Of a DNA stretch of 64,000 bases, positions 17,245 to 25,612 are shown piece after piece; the first letter of the stretch is position 1, and the number at the start of each line of letters is the position of its first letter. This stretch comes from a virus. The stretch is from positions 62,001-126,000 of IMG/VR virus record IMGVR_UViG_3300011113_000805. One strand, given 5' to 3'. The notes under the pieces are model-generated. The model did not search any database, was not told the DNA's origin, and worked only from the letters and a program-made list of their open reading frames with translations. The position numbers and the translations under genes were made by a program.

Positions 17245-17897
17245 TATTCATCACCATAGAATGATGATCCTGTCGAATCCTCGACAACCTGCTTCGGGCC
17301 TGTGATAGGTGCATCAAGTACCCCTTTCTCTTGCAGAGCCCTAATATCATTGGTAGGACCTTCAACATTTGTGCTAGCACCACGCTGCTGGGAGAATGTT
17401 TCCTGTACTGCATTAGGACCGGTGAATTCCTCTCCAAGAGGTCCTATTGGTGTCTTTCCAATCTGACCCTCTCGAGCTTGCTTACCTAAAATCTTGAAAC
17501 CTGTGACATGCTCAACCTGGCCAAAGATCTTACTAATGGGAATGAGAGAAGTCGCCTCATAGAATGCTGGTCCATAAGAGAAGTAATCTCCTTCTCTAAG
17601 GAGAATGTTTTTATCAAGCACGTCACGCTGGTGAATCATCACAGTGACAATGCCTCTTGTTTCAGATCCAAATTGTCCTGTATTAACTTCGGGTGAAGTC
17701 CATTCTACCAAGGCATCAAGTTCTACCGGTGGATCGAAGACTTTTTGCTGCGCCTCGGCATAGACATCATGTACCTGTGTTAGCTCCTCTCTCACCCGAT
17801 AGTAATAGATCTTTTGTCCAATGACATCCTTAATGACTTCCTTTGTGAGATCACTAATAAGGTCCAACTCACGCGAGGTAATGAAGAGCCTTGCCAT
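17244..17897 (-). CDS. Neck / head-completion protein (gp14-like)
   Basis: A 217-aa protein in the gp14 position. The N-terminus (RLFITSRELDLISDLTKEVI, then KDVIGQKIYYYRV) and a beta-rich middle with VMIHQRDVLDKN and LLREGDYFSYG resemble gp14-type neck proteins of T4-like phages. The last 50 residues are polar and probably flexible. In T4, gp13 and gp14 close the filled head and provide the tail docking site. It starts 1 base after the gp13-like stop and overlaps the gp15-like start. Assignment rests on order and overall pattern. Confidence 0.65.
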   Translation of the reverse strand: MARLFITSRELDLISDLTKEVIKDVIGQKIYYYRVREELTQVHDVYAEAQQKVFDPPVELDALVEWTSPEVNTGQFGSETRGIVTVMIHQRDVLDKNILLREGDYFSYGPAFYEATSLIPISKIFGQVEHVTGFKILGKQAREGQIGKTPIGPLGEEFTGPNAVQETFSQQRGASTNVEGPTNDIRALQEKGVLDAPITGPKQVVEDSTGSSFYGDE

Positions 17898-17898
17898 C

Positions 17899-19068
17899 TT
17901 AGCCTATCCTGATAGCTTTGCCCATTGGAATGGGAACTGCAAGGAGAGTTTTTCGAATATTATCAACTTGAGCTGCCTGAGTCTCGATGAGCTTGTCTAT
18001 CGTCATAGTGTCAAGCATCTCTTTTAGCTGTGTAATGAGCTTATCTTTCTCATCCCTGCCGTTAGAAACAAGATCACTTCCATTAAGCTGCAGCTCGCCA
18101 CCTGGGATTGGGACAGATCCAAACTTTGATCTCACCAACCCCAAGAGTTCCTTGCTGAGAGCTAGTGTGTACTGACGTGTCCACTGACGTCCAATAGAGT
18201 TGATGCGACTATAAACAAAGTTTCCAAAAGGTACGTTAGAAAGGTTGCTAATGCCGTAAAGAGAAGGATCATGAATGTCCGGATTAAATGGATCTTGAGG
18301 AAATCCAACATTTATCCAAAGTCTAGGTGGAATGTCGGAAACTGGTGTAGGGAATATCCGGATATTCTTGCCAACTATCTGATAACTATAGTTTGACCTT
18401 CTGACCTTGTTAGAGAGAGACATCTGTCCTCCACGGAGGATGTCCTCAAAGACCGGCAGAACATAGAAAACAGTCTCCGGCGTGAATGACTCGAAGGAGA
18501 ACTCATTGTTGAGGTAATTGATAGCCGAGGTTGTGTCAAAGAAACGATAGGCTGCCTGAGGGTTAAAGTGCATCACTTCAAATATGCGAAGCTTTCCTTG
18601 AGATGGATTGAGCGATGATGAAACTATCGGAACTCCTGAGCCATCAACAAGGTCTGTGTAGAGATTGTAGTCTTGTCTTCCTTGCTGCAACTGAATCGAT
18701 GCGGAGACAATGTTGTAAGAGCCACCAACACCCGCCGTAGACCCATATGGCTCTGCAAGTTTTAAAGCAAACTCTAATGTCTCACGAGGAAACTTTTGCT
18801 CCATCCCATCAAGTGTCCCAGTAGCGGCACCAAGCAAGTTATTGAGCTGTGATTTTGCCTGATACTGATTAACAATGGCACCATACTCGCAGAAAGCTTC
18901 CTCGAAACAGGCCCAAATTTGTTTCGAAGTGAGCTCCACTGAGAGAACATCATCACCAAGCTTTCTCTTGACAAATGTAACCATGGCATCGGCCTCTGCC
19001 TGAAACTGTGTATCAGAATCAAAGAAGCCAAATGGTGTCGGACTGAGGGTGTTTGCAAATGAGGCCAT
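17899..19068 (-). CDS. Neck protein (gp13-like)
   Basis: A 389-aa protein, first of the neck trio. It has a helical N-terminal part (AMVTFVKRKLGDDVLSVEL, then QIWACFEEAFCEYGAIVNQY) and a later 'NPQAAYRFFDTTSAINYLNN' stretch, both seen in gp13-type proteins of T4-like phages. T4 gp13 is 309 aa. The ring it forms sits between portal and tail. It lies just after the terminator at 19112-19144 and has a GGGAG ribosome-binding site, so it probably opens a separate transcription unit, but no NATANATA element was found in front of it. Confidence 0.7.
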   Translation of the reverse strand: MASFANTLSPTPFGFFDSDTQFQAEADAMVTFVKRKLGDDVLSVELTSKQIWACFEEAFCEYGAIVNQYQAKSQLNNLLGAATGTLDGMEQKFPRETLEFALKLAEPYGSTAGVGGSYNIVSASIQLQQGRQDYNLYTDLVDGSGVPIVSSSLNPSQGKLRIFEVMHFNPQAAYRFFDTTSAINYLNNEFSFESFTPETVFYVLPVFEDILRGGQMSLSNKVRRSNYSYQIVGKNIRIFPTPVSDIPPRLWINVGFPQDPFNPDIHDPSLYGISNLSNVPFGNFVYSRINSIGRQWTRQYTLALSKELLGLVRSKFGSVPIPGGELQLNGSDLVSNGRDEKDKLITQLKEMLDTMTIDKLIETQAAQVDNIRKTLLAVPIPMGKAIRIG

Positions 19069-19111
19069 CTTACACTCCCAATGTAAATAGGTATTGAAAG
19101 TGAAATTTGCA

Positions 19112-19144
19112 TAAAAAACGACAACAGGGACCGCAAAGTCCCTG
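19112..19144 (-). terminator. Rho-independent terminator after the 150-aa gene
   Basis: CAGGGAC (19125-19131) pairs with GTCCCTG (19138-19144) across a 6-base loop. On the coding strand the stem is followed by TTGTCGTTTTTT. It lies 18 bases after the stop of the 150-aa gene and before gp13. Confidence 0.75.
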
Positions 19145-19161
19145 CTGAAGACAATATGTGT

Positions 19162-19614
19162 TTAGGCGCTAATTACGGTAACCCATCCACGTGTTGCTCC
19201 GGTAAAGATAAAGACTGTTGTCTTTGAAGCAATTACAACAGTTGCATTACCCGATGTGTCAGGATCAGTTCCATTAATTTTGTCAGTTCCTGTAGTGTAA
19301 ACTTTAGCAGCGTTTGCACTCAAATTGCTGACAATTCGTACATCACCTGCCACACCGGCCGGAAGCTTCAGGCCATCATTAGCATTTCCAACTGTCGCAA
19401 TTGTAACAACATTTGTGATAGCAGTTGATCCAGCCTCGGTTTGTGTTGTACCTGCTGTCTTTGCACCAATATCTGTTAGGCCGAAAGTTGAAGCAAGTGA
19501 AACGGCTCCGGAGGCTGTCAGGCCTCCTGTAAGTGTCAAATCACTAGTGACTTCAAAACCTGAACCTGCTTCCTGAACGAGACCCTTTGCTGCTGTGTAT
19601 ACTACTTTTGGCAT
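19162..19614 (-). CDS. Small Ala/Thr/Gly-rich virion protein, possible head decoration (150 aa)
   Basis: A 150-aa protein starting MPKVVYTAAKGLVQEAG. This start has a perfect AGGAGG 6 bases away; the open frame continues 35 codons upstream without one. It is rich in Ala, Thr, Gly and Val. The C-terminal two-thirds read as short beta strands: LPAGVAGDVRIVSNLSANAA, 'DKINGTDPDTSGNATVVIAS', and a final TVFIFTGATRGW. That pattern is common in phage head-fibre, decoration and other small surface virion proteins. Its place directly behind the capsid gene and the separate terminator support a highly expressed head-surface protein. This is an inference, not a family match. Confidence 0.6.
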   Translation of the reverse strand: MPKVVYTAAKGLVQEAGSGFEVTSDLTLTGGLTASGAVSLASTFGLTDIGAKTAGTTQTEAGSTAITNVVTIATVGNANDGLKLPAGVAGDVRIVSNLSANAAKVYTTGTDKINGTDPDTSGNATVVIASKTTVFIFTGATRGWVTVISA

Positions 19615-19740
19615 GTGATCCTCCTTTTGGCCGAATGCTTCCGATCCCCTGTCGGTGTCAGGTTGATCACAATGGATCGGGCTTATCGGTAGGTATGCAA
19701 GCCGGTGAATACTTTTCACAAAAGGTGAAAAATGCCGTAA

Positions 19741-20538
19741 TCACACCGCGCCGTAGTTGATGACCTCGAAGGAGGCACCGTTATCGAGGCACCACTGGGC
19801 CGTCGCCTGCCACTTCTCGTGATCTACCGATGTCGTGTGACCCTTCACTTCGTAGAGTGTCTTACCATCAAGTGTGAGGAAGTCTGGGATGTAGGTGCGC
19901 TCGACTCCCTTCGGATCGATGTAGGAAATGCGAATGTCGTGCTGCTTCGTGATGGGTAAGCCGGCGCTGATGCAAGAGTCCAGGAATCGTGTCTCCCAGG
20001 AAGAGTGCATATACTCCTCCCTGCCCGTGAATGGGTTGAGCTTCCACTCGGCCCTGTAGGGAGCTTGAGGACCGATCTTTCCCTGTTCGAGGAGGTCAAT
20101 GGCTCGATCTGTCTGGCGCTTTCTCTTCTCTGCCGACTCGGGCTTTTGCCAGTTTTCAGAGTTTGTCTTGGCTGATCGCTTTCTGACTTCGGGTGTTATA
20201 TGTGATCGCATTAATGCAGCTTGTGCTATAGTTTTTTCTTTATTTTCATTGTAATAGCGCTCTAAATTTTGACGATTTTTAGCACCGATCTTGGCCTTAG
20301 ATTCGGCAGTCAAACGACCTTTGATCCTTGCTGAGTGTCCGTGAATGTATCGAAGAAACCTCATACCTTGAGATTTAGAGAAAGGTGCATCTTGACCACA
20401 CCCACACTCACATTTTGGAGGGACACCTCCGTAAAAATGTTTCAATAGATAGCTCTCGTAAGAGAGGCCATGGCATCTGGACACGTGTGAGGCTAAACGC
20501 TCAAATGACTTAAAACAAAGTTTGCATGTAGTTTCCAT
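19741..20538 (-). CDS. Free-standing homing endonuclease, PD-(D/E)XK type
   Basis: A 265-aa protein. The N-terminus has a C2H2-like finger (C5, C8, H18, H23) with the 'SYESYLLKHF' pattern usual in phage homing endonucleases, then a cysteine cluster (C43, C45, C47). A basic helical linker with a NUMOD-like 'KAKIGAKNRQNLERYY' follows. The C-terminal nuclease domain has E182 (SSWETRFLD), P218-D219 and E230-V-K232, the order of PD-(D/E)XK enzymes. It would cut DNA at a target site and spread by repair. It sits between the capsid gene with its terminator and the 150-aa gene. No ribosome-binding site is seen, which suits low expression. The capsid gene is uninterrupted, so this is not an intron ORF. 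Confidence 0.8.
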   Translation of the reverse strand: METTCKLCFKSFERLASHVSRCHGLSYESYLLKHFYGGVPPKCECGCGQDAPFSKSQGMRFLRYIHGHSARIKGRLTAESKAKIGAKNRQNLERYYNENKEKTIAQAALMRSHITPEVRKRSAKTNSENWQKPESAEKRKRQTDRAIDLLEQGKIGPQAPYRAEWKLNPFTGREEYMHSSWETRFLDSCISAGLPITKQHDIRISYIDPKGVERTYIPDFLTLDGKTLYEVKGHTTSVDHEKWQATAQWCLDNGASFEVINYGAV

Positions 20539-20591
20539 ATTTAGATAATATTCAACTCTATTCCGACATAAACCTCCGCGCTAAAATAGAA

Positions 20592-20618
20592 GCGGTGCCA
20601 CTACGAGAGTGGCACCGC
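20592..20618 (-). terminator. Strong hairpin terminator after the major capsid gene
   Basis: GCGGTGCCAC (20592-20601) and GTGGCACCGC (20609-20618) form a perfect 10-bp GC-rich stem with a 7-base loop. On the coding strand TTCTATTTTAG follows. It lies 45 bases after the capsid stop and before the homing endonuclease gene. Confidence 0.8.
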
Positions 20619-20663
20619 CAATATTAGTTGCAACCTAACCCTTTCGAGTTAGATTACATTCAA

Positions 20664-22589
20664 CTATATTATGTTCATGTCGAGGCAAGTGACCGTGCCA
20701 TAGAAGTCGCTGCGAACCATCTTCTTGCCATAACGAGTCATGACACCCTTACGAGGGGTGAAATCCTCAGGAGCAAAGATGGTGGGAGTGACAATGAGTG
20801 GAACGTAGGGAGCATAGACATATCCGGTCTCCAGGTAGCTGCCGCCCTTGAAGCCGACGAGGATCTTGTTACGGGGGAAGTAAGGATCCTTGTAGACGGT
20901 GAAGCGGTTGCTAAGGGTTCCGATCTTCTCGGCACCAATTGTCATGGGGGTACCAACCTGGCCGCTGCCGTCGATGGAGTAGACGGGCTTGTAGAGCACC
21001 GAAGCCTCCAGGATGGTGGCGACGTCAGGGGAGACCACAATGAAGTTGGCGGAGCCGCGGAGGGTCTTGCGATGGATCTCGTTGGCAACATCGATAATGG
21101 TCTCGGAGAGGGTCTCGTACCACTCACGAACGGTGCCGGTGAAGGCAGGGCCAGGAGTGAGTGTAGATGCACGAGCAACTTCAGCACCAGTCTGCTTGTT
21201 AACAAACTTACCAGGAGCACGAGACCAGAAGAAGTTGGCACCGGTTCCGGTTGTCAACAGGTCATTGAGGATCTCACGGTCCAGCTCTAGAGCAATCTGC
21301 TCGGAGAGGATCTGGGTGAGCTCAACTTCTGCGTCAAGTGAGTGGTAGGCATTGAGGTCCTGGGCAAGCTCAGGTGACCAGCGAGCGCGAAGCTTACGAG
21401 TTGTGGCAACAACCGAGATGGACTCGATCTTGATGTCAATCTCAGGGATCGCAGGTGAAGGCGAAGTGCTGTTGAAATTGGACTCAAAGACTGGAATTGT
21501 CAGTGTTGAACCATCGTTGCCAACATCAAGTGTTGAAGCAATAGGATAGCTAACAAAGAAGTCACCAGGTGCTGTGCCTGCAAGCTTCGTTCCTGAAACA
21601 ATCATTAGCACTGCGGCATTTGTTCCGCTAACAGGTGTAAATCCATTAGCTGTGAAGGTGTTGGTGCCAGAGTCCCAAGTACCAAGCTGGTTGAGGCGGC
21701 GAACGTTAAGAACACCGGTACCACCTTGCACGGCCTGACCTACAGGAGCAACATCGGTGTCAGCATTTGCAGCTCCTGTGAGGAAGAGACCAAACTCCTT
21801 CACCATGGTGGAATCAACATTGCTCTGGAATCCCTTACCGGTGCCGGCATTACCAGCAAACTTTAGAACAACAGCGGTAAACTTACCGGCAGACTGATCA
21901 ATGAGGCTGCTGATTTGTGGGTCGAATTGGAGAAGACGACCATCGGAACCAGATGTTGAAAGAGTTCCTTGAACAAGAGTGGTTCCTGAGCCGTAGGATC
22001 CTGATGCAAGGAATGCGTCAGCGAGAACTGTTGAAATTGCAGATCCACTGTGCACCTTGGAGTAAGCAGTGCCAACGAGGTCGTACTGACCACCGACACC
22101 AAGAGATCCTGACTGAATTCCCTTGCCAGCGGGGTTGTTATAGATGGACTGCCCAACTGAGTACGTACCACGAGCGCCAACAGTTTCGCTACCATCAACA
22201 CCGGTGTTAGCGCCACGGTTATTACCAAAAGTGTAATCCAGGTAGAAAAGGAGACCTGATGGGAGGCTCATAGGCTGAATGGAAACGAGATCGTTGGCAA
22301 CAAGACCACCGAAGACCCTACGAACGATAGGGAATGCGATGTTGGTGAAGCCGCGGATGTCGCCAGAAGAGGAAGAGGTGCCGGCACCATTACCGATGGA
22401 GTTAGCCTCCTTCAGGATCTGGGCAGTCTGGTTCTCCAGGAGGCGAGCCATATTCTCCTTGCGGACACCGTCGAGACCCCTCAGGAGTCCAGTGCGGTTC
22501 CACTTCTCGAGGAGCCTACGTCCCTCGGTGCCAAGATGCCTCTCGCGAATGCCCTCGGCTAGTTGATCTAGTGTAAATGACTTCGACAT
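20664..22589 (-). CDS. Major capsid protein (gp23-like, 641 aa)
   Basis: A 641-aa T4-type major head protein. FTNIAFPIVRRVFGGLVAND and LVSIQPMSLPSGLLFYLDYT (about residues 81-120) are typical of gp23. Near the C-terminus are a SFVVxSP-like 'ANFIVVSPDVATILEAS' and PLIVTPTIFAPEDFTPRKGV. The N-terminal 61 residues are charged and helical, and LKE61-A62 fits the gp21 protease rule (L-x-E before a small residue), so a delta peptide is probably removed during maturation. T4 gp23 is 521 aa; the extra length lies in a Ser/Gly/Thr-rich middle (about residues 120-370), possibly a surface insertion. GGAG ribosome-binding site; strong terminator behind it. Confidence 0.95.
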   Translation of the reverse strand: MSKSFTLDQLAEGIRERHLGTEGRRLLEKWNRTGLLRGLDGVRKENMARLLENQTAQILKEANSIGNGAGTSSSSGDIRGFTNIAFPIVRRVFGGLVANDLVSIQPMSLPSGLLFYLDYTFGNNRGANTGVDGSETVGARGTYSVGQSIYNNPAGKGIQSGSLGVGGQYDLVGTAYSKVHSGSAISTVLADAFLASGSYGSGTTLVQGTLSTSGSDGRLLQFDPQISSLIDQSAGKFTAVVLKFAGNAGTGKGFQSNVDSTMVKEFGLFLTGAANADTDVAPVGQAVQGGTGVLNVRRLNQLGTWDSGTNTFTANGFTPVSGTNAAVLMIVSGTKLAGTAPGDFFVSYPIASTLDVGNDGSTLTIPVFESNFNSTSPSPAIPEIDIKIESISVVATTRKLRARWSPELAQDLNAYHSLDAEVELTQILSEQIALELDREILNDLLTTGTGANFFWSRAPGKFVNKQTGAEVARASTLTPGPAFTGTVREWYETLSETIIDVANEIHRKTLRGSANFIVVSPDVATILEASVLYKPVYSIDGSGQVGTPMTIGAEKIGTLSNRFTVYKDPYFPRNKILVGFKGGSYLETGYVYAPYVPLIVTPTIFAPEDFTPRKGVMTRYGKKMVRSDFYGTVTCLDMNII

Positions 22590-22640
22590 ATTCTATATCT
22601 CCGTTGTTTGTTGAGTTGACTTCTGAATGTCCCGGCCCTA

Positions 22641-24476
22641 TCAGGCCTTTCCGTTCCCGATGCCGGCCAGAACAGCCCAGCGATCAGTCTCACCGACGGA
22701 TTCATTAATCATGCCACCTGGCCTCGTCGATCTTGAGGAGCTGCCCACTGTCCTGTTCGTCCCCTCTGAAAGATTACCTGATGCCTTGGAAAGGGATTCA
22801 TTCAGGCTCTTGTAGAGGAGGTTCGCCTCTCTAATAGTCTTTGCAGAGTCGAGAGCCTCGACAACAGCTTTCAGTTTGGACTGGGGTAGAGCTGTGTTCT
22901 GCATCAACTTGTTGACAAACAGAAGCTTGGCGTTGAACAGCTTCTGTTCTTTGAGCTCGCGGCTAAGCCCTTCTAATGCCGCAGTCGCCTCTTTAAGACG
23001 ACCCATGAGAGCTCGATTCTTGCGAGCCTCCTTTACTGCCTCATCCTTGGCCTCATCTGCCTTCTTCTCGGCGTCCTTGGCCTTTTTCTTGGCTTCTTTG
23101 AGTTTTTCGTTCTCAGAGACATTTGCATTGAGTTCGACATCATCGTAAGCCTTAAACTTCTTCTCGGGGGTACCACCAAATGCATGACCAGGTTCAATCT
23201 CCTCACGGAGACGACGTGAACGAAGACGATGAAGTTCACGACGAAGCATGTTTTCATTGATGGTGTAGACTGTTCCGGAACGACGACGACGGGACTCCAT
23301 GTGCATACCTTCATTATCCATCTCGTCCATATCGTCCATCTCGTCCATATCGTCCATCTCGTCCATCTCATCCATCTCGTCATAGAGACTGCCCTCTGGC
23401 ATATCATCCATCTCCATGGACATCTCTTCGTCCATCTCTAGCTTAATCTCGTCATCACCACCTTCATCATCAGCGGCCATTTCCTCATCATCACCTGCAG
23501 GTGCAACCTGCATTCCAACTGCTGCGGCAAGTGACTCAATAGCCGACTTCACGGCATTGACATCGACTTCGGCTTCACCGTCATCACCATCATCAGCAGC
23601 CTCATCGCCTTCATCATCACCACCTTCATCATCGGCAGCCTCATCATCGGCAGCCTCATCATCGGCAGCCTCACGAAGACGGTTGGCTCTCTTTGCTTTC
23701 TCTTCACGCTCAAGAAGTGTACGTAGTAGTGACCTAGTTGACATTTGCTTAATCTCCTTTAGTAGCAGGTTCATTTCTCTTGCCGATGCCTCTTGCAACT
23801 CACCTCGAGGAAGGGTGTTTAATTCACCCTGAAAACCTAAAGACTTGCGCAAGATGTTATTGAAGCTCTCGACAATTCGAAGTGCAGCTTTACCTGTGCT
23901 CCTGCCTTCATTAAGGGCGCCGAGGGCCCTTCCAATTAGTTTTAGCTCCATTCGTGTTTCACGAATACGGTCACGCAGACCGCCCTTGCCATCGATTATC
24001 CCCAGAAGGGTATTTATCGATTCATTTGTAAGGACAACACCCTCATCAGTGAGCATTTTGCCACCTAAGGAGTCTCCTTCGAACTCTATGTTAATTTTCT
24101 TAACACCGTCAGATGGAAGTGTGATTGTACCACCCTTCGAGAAAGATCCTAGACCGAAGTCGCCAGTATCCTTGTCGGTGCCATCAAAATCATCCTCTTC
24201 CTCTTCTTCAAATTGATCTTCGCCCATCTCATCATCGTCAAGATCATCCATGTCACCTTGCATGGGCTCTTCAATATCTAGGTCGTCAGGATTTTCGAGT
24301 GAATTGACAATTGAATCAATATCCTCATCATCATCAGCTTCCCTAACAAGTTTCTTCTCGACAAGTTTTCTGATTCTTGGGGCGACAGCCTCAATGAGCT
24401 TATTGGTGGCATTTTCCTCAGCCATCCTCACAAGCTCCTTGGCGTCAGCTATTGCTTCATCGTATAATGATGACAT
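22641..24476 (-). CDS. Prohead core scaffold protein (gp22-like), acidic
   Basis: An 611-aa, extremely acidic and helical protein directly before the capsid gene, the place of the main scaffold gene. I use the ATG at 24476, which has GGAG 7 bases away. It has Asp/Glu-rich blocks at about residues 48-105 and 270-400 with short repeats (EAADD units; DEM/DDM units), a charged coiled coil at about 455-520, and 'LFNAKLLFVNKLMQN' near residues 530-545, a motif I associate with prohead core proteins of T4-like phages. It should assemble inside the prohead and be degraded by the gp21-like protease. It is much longer than T4 gp22 (269 aa). Confidence 0.75.
   Translation of the reverse strand: MSSLYDEAIADAKELVRMAEENATNKLIEAVAPRIRKLVEKKLVREADDDEDIDSIVNSLENPDDLDIEEPMQGDMDDLDDDEMGEDQFEEEEEDDFDGTDKDTGDFGLGSFSKGGTITLPSDGVKKINIEFEGDSLGGKMLTDEGVVLTNESINTLLGIIDGKGGLRDRIRETRMELKLIGRALGALNEGRSTGKAALRIVESFNNILRKSLGFQGELNTLPRGELQEASAREMNLLLKEIKQMSTRSLLRTLLEREEKAKRANRLREAADDEAADDEAADDEGGDDEGDEAADDGDDGEAEVDVNAVKSAIESLAAAVGMQVAPAGDDEEMAADDEGGDDEIKLEMDEEMSMEMDDMPEGSLYDEMDEMDEMDDMDEMDDMDEMDNEGMHMESRRRRSGTVYTINENMLRRELHRLRSRRLREEIEPGHAFGGTPEKKFKAYDDVELNANVSENEKLKEAKKKAKDAEKKADEAKDEAVKEARKNRALMGRLKEATAALEGLSRELKEQKLFNAKLLFVNKLMQNTALPQSKLKAVVEALDSAKTIREANLLYKSLNESLSKASGNLSEGTNRTVGSSSRSTRPGGMINESVGETDRWAVLAGIGNGKA
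23317..23379. repeat. Seven tandem 9-bp repeats in the scaffold gene
   Basis: Seven head-to-tail 9-mers of the form TCCATCTCG or TCCATATCG (one ends in A). They code for an alternating Asp/Glu/Met tract in the acidic part of the scaffold. The unit keeps frame, so copy number could change without breaking the gene. Confidence 0.85.
23626..23670. repeat. Three perfect tandem 15-bp repeats in the scaffold gene
   Basis: TCATCATCGGCAGCC occurs three times in a row without mismatch. It encodes EAADD units in the acidic block and keeps frame. Confidence 0.9.
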
Positions 24477-24494
24477 CACCAATCTCCGTGTTTC

Positions 24495-24504
24495 TATGTA
24501 TTAC
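24495..24504 (-). promoter_or_regulatory. Late-promoter-like element before scaffold gene
   Basis: The minus strand reads GTAATACATA, identical to the element before the first sheath gene. It ends 19 bases before the ATG at 24476. Confidence 0.55.
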
Positions 24505-24520
24505 AGGCAATGTGATAAAA

Positions 24521-25078
24521 TCAAACATTTCTATCATTCTCTCTAAAAATGTTGGAAATTATCTTGCGAAGCCTTGTTATTTCAGGCGCCTCCTCCTGAT
24601 CCTCACTAGGATCCAGAATAACCGAGGCAAATTGGGTGCCTCGAGGAGTTGACTTAGTCCTGAGGATATTCTTCGTTACCTGCCAAGGATTCGAACCCAC
24701 CATGCCACTATCCCTACCCTTATAAAGGTCAGGGATAGGAACCATTCCACCACGCGTGTTATTTCTTACAACGGATTCAAATCTCGTTGCTGAACCAAAG
24801 AAGTAGAACGGGTCACTTTTCTTGGTGGCAAGTGGATCTGATGGAATGTATGCTGAAAGTTTTTTGCTCACATTGGACTCGTCTTCAGGATCCATTTCCA
24901 TATCATTTGCCTCTTCCTCATTGGGACTAACAGGTTCACGATATGGAAATGTACCTTGATACTGTCTTGGGGAATGATAGCCTGACTGGGTTCCATAACC
25001 TAGACCAGTTCTAGCATCATAATTGGGGAAGTTTGCAGGACCTCCACCAATAGCTTCCCAAAGAGTTTTACGATGCAT
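24521..25078 (-). CDS. Head-cluster protein of unknown function (185 aa)
   Basis: A 185-aa protein (from MHRKTLWEAIGGG) lying between a 173-aa low-complexity protein and the scaffold. The ATG at 25078 overlaps the preceding stop by 11 bases; an alternative TTG start 13 codons upstream is less likely. The N-terminal half is Gly/Tyr/Pro-rich, followed by an acidic stretch (EEEANDMEMDPEDESN) and a more ordered part with FYFFGSATRFESVVRNN. No family recognised. Its place in the gp20-gp23 interval suggests a prohead core or internal head protein. Confidence 0.7.
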   Translation of the reverse strand: MHRKTLWEAIGGGPANFPNYDARTGLGYGTQSGYHSPRQYQGTFPYREPVSPNEEEANDMEMDPEDESNVSKKLSAYIPSDPLATKKSDPFYFFGSATRFESVVRNNTRGGMVPIPDLYKGRDSGMVGSNPWQVTKNILRTKSTPRGTQFASVILDPSEDQEEAPEITRLRKIISNIFRENDRNV

Positions 25079-25589
25079 TCTGAGTTGCTGGTGACTTGCC
25101 AAGATCAGGAATGTCAACGGTTGTCGACATGTTAGCTGATGCTACCGATGGGTTCTTGTCAGGTGCAATGACTGTTGTCGATGCTCCGGAATGTGAACCA
25201 TTTGTAGGAACTGTGCCATATCCAGCAGGGGCCGCCGCCATGTCAGCGGGATTGACTGATCCAGCCCCGGGGCTCACGGGGTTTGGAACCCATGCGGAGG
25301 CAGGAAGTCCACCTGCACCAGTAGGAACATCAGCATAGTTTGGCGCACCATTTCCTGCAAAATCTCGGTTGTAGTTTCCAACCTGACCATTGTCAATAAT
25401 CTCACCATCCAGGAGAAGCTCTAGAGCCGCCTTCTTGTAAGAAGAGGCATTGGATGTTGGTAAGTCACCGTCAGCAAGTCCAGGTGTTTGTGGAAACATT
25501 GACTGAAGGGTAGCAGTGTCAGAACTGCCTGGGGATCTGGTCCTTGTTCCAACGGTTTTAATCGTTGGGTATGTATATGTTCTACTCAT
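25068..25589 (-). CDS. Low-complexity head-cluster protein (173 aa)
   Basis: A 173-aa protein rich in Pro, Gly, Ala, Ser and Thr with almost no predicted order, apart from a short helix around SSYKKAALELLLDGEIIDNG. It may be an internal head protein or a minor core component. The family is not recognised. It begins with an ATG and a weak GGAGGG-like site, and its end overlaps the start of the 185-aa gene. Confidence 0.65.
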   Translation of the reverse strand: MSRTYTYPTIKTVGTRTRSPGSSDTATLQSMFPQTPGLADGDLPTSNASSYKKAALELLLDGEIIDNGQVGNYNRDFAGNGAPNYADVPTGAGGLPASAWVPNPVSPGAGSVNPADMAAAPAGYGTVPTNGSHSGASTTVIAPDKNPSVASANMSTTVDIPDLGKSPATQNAS

Positions 25590-25612
25590 TTTTCCCTCCA
25601 GTCAAATTATTT

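Noticed and set aside
19741-20538. Homing endonuclease considered as part of a group I intron in the capsid gene
   Set aside because: The capsid reading frame is complete and ends upstream of the terminator; no split gene or intron core is seen.
23317-23379. Tandem repeats considered as a CRISPR-like or origin array
   Set aside because: Units are 9 bp without spacers and keep the reading frame of an acidic protein tract; they are coding microsatellites.
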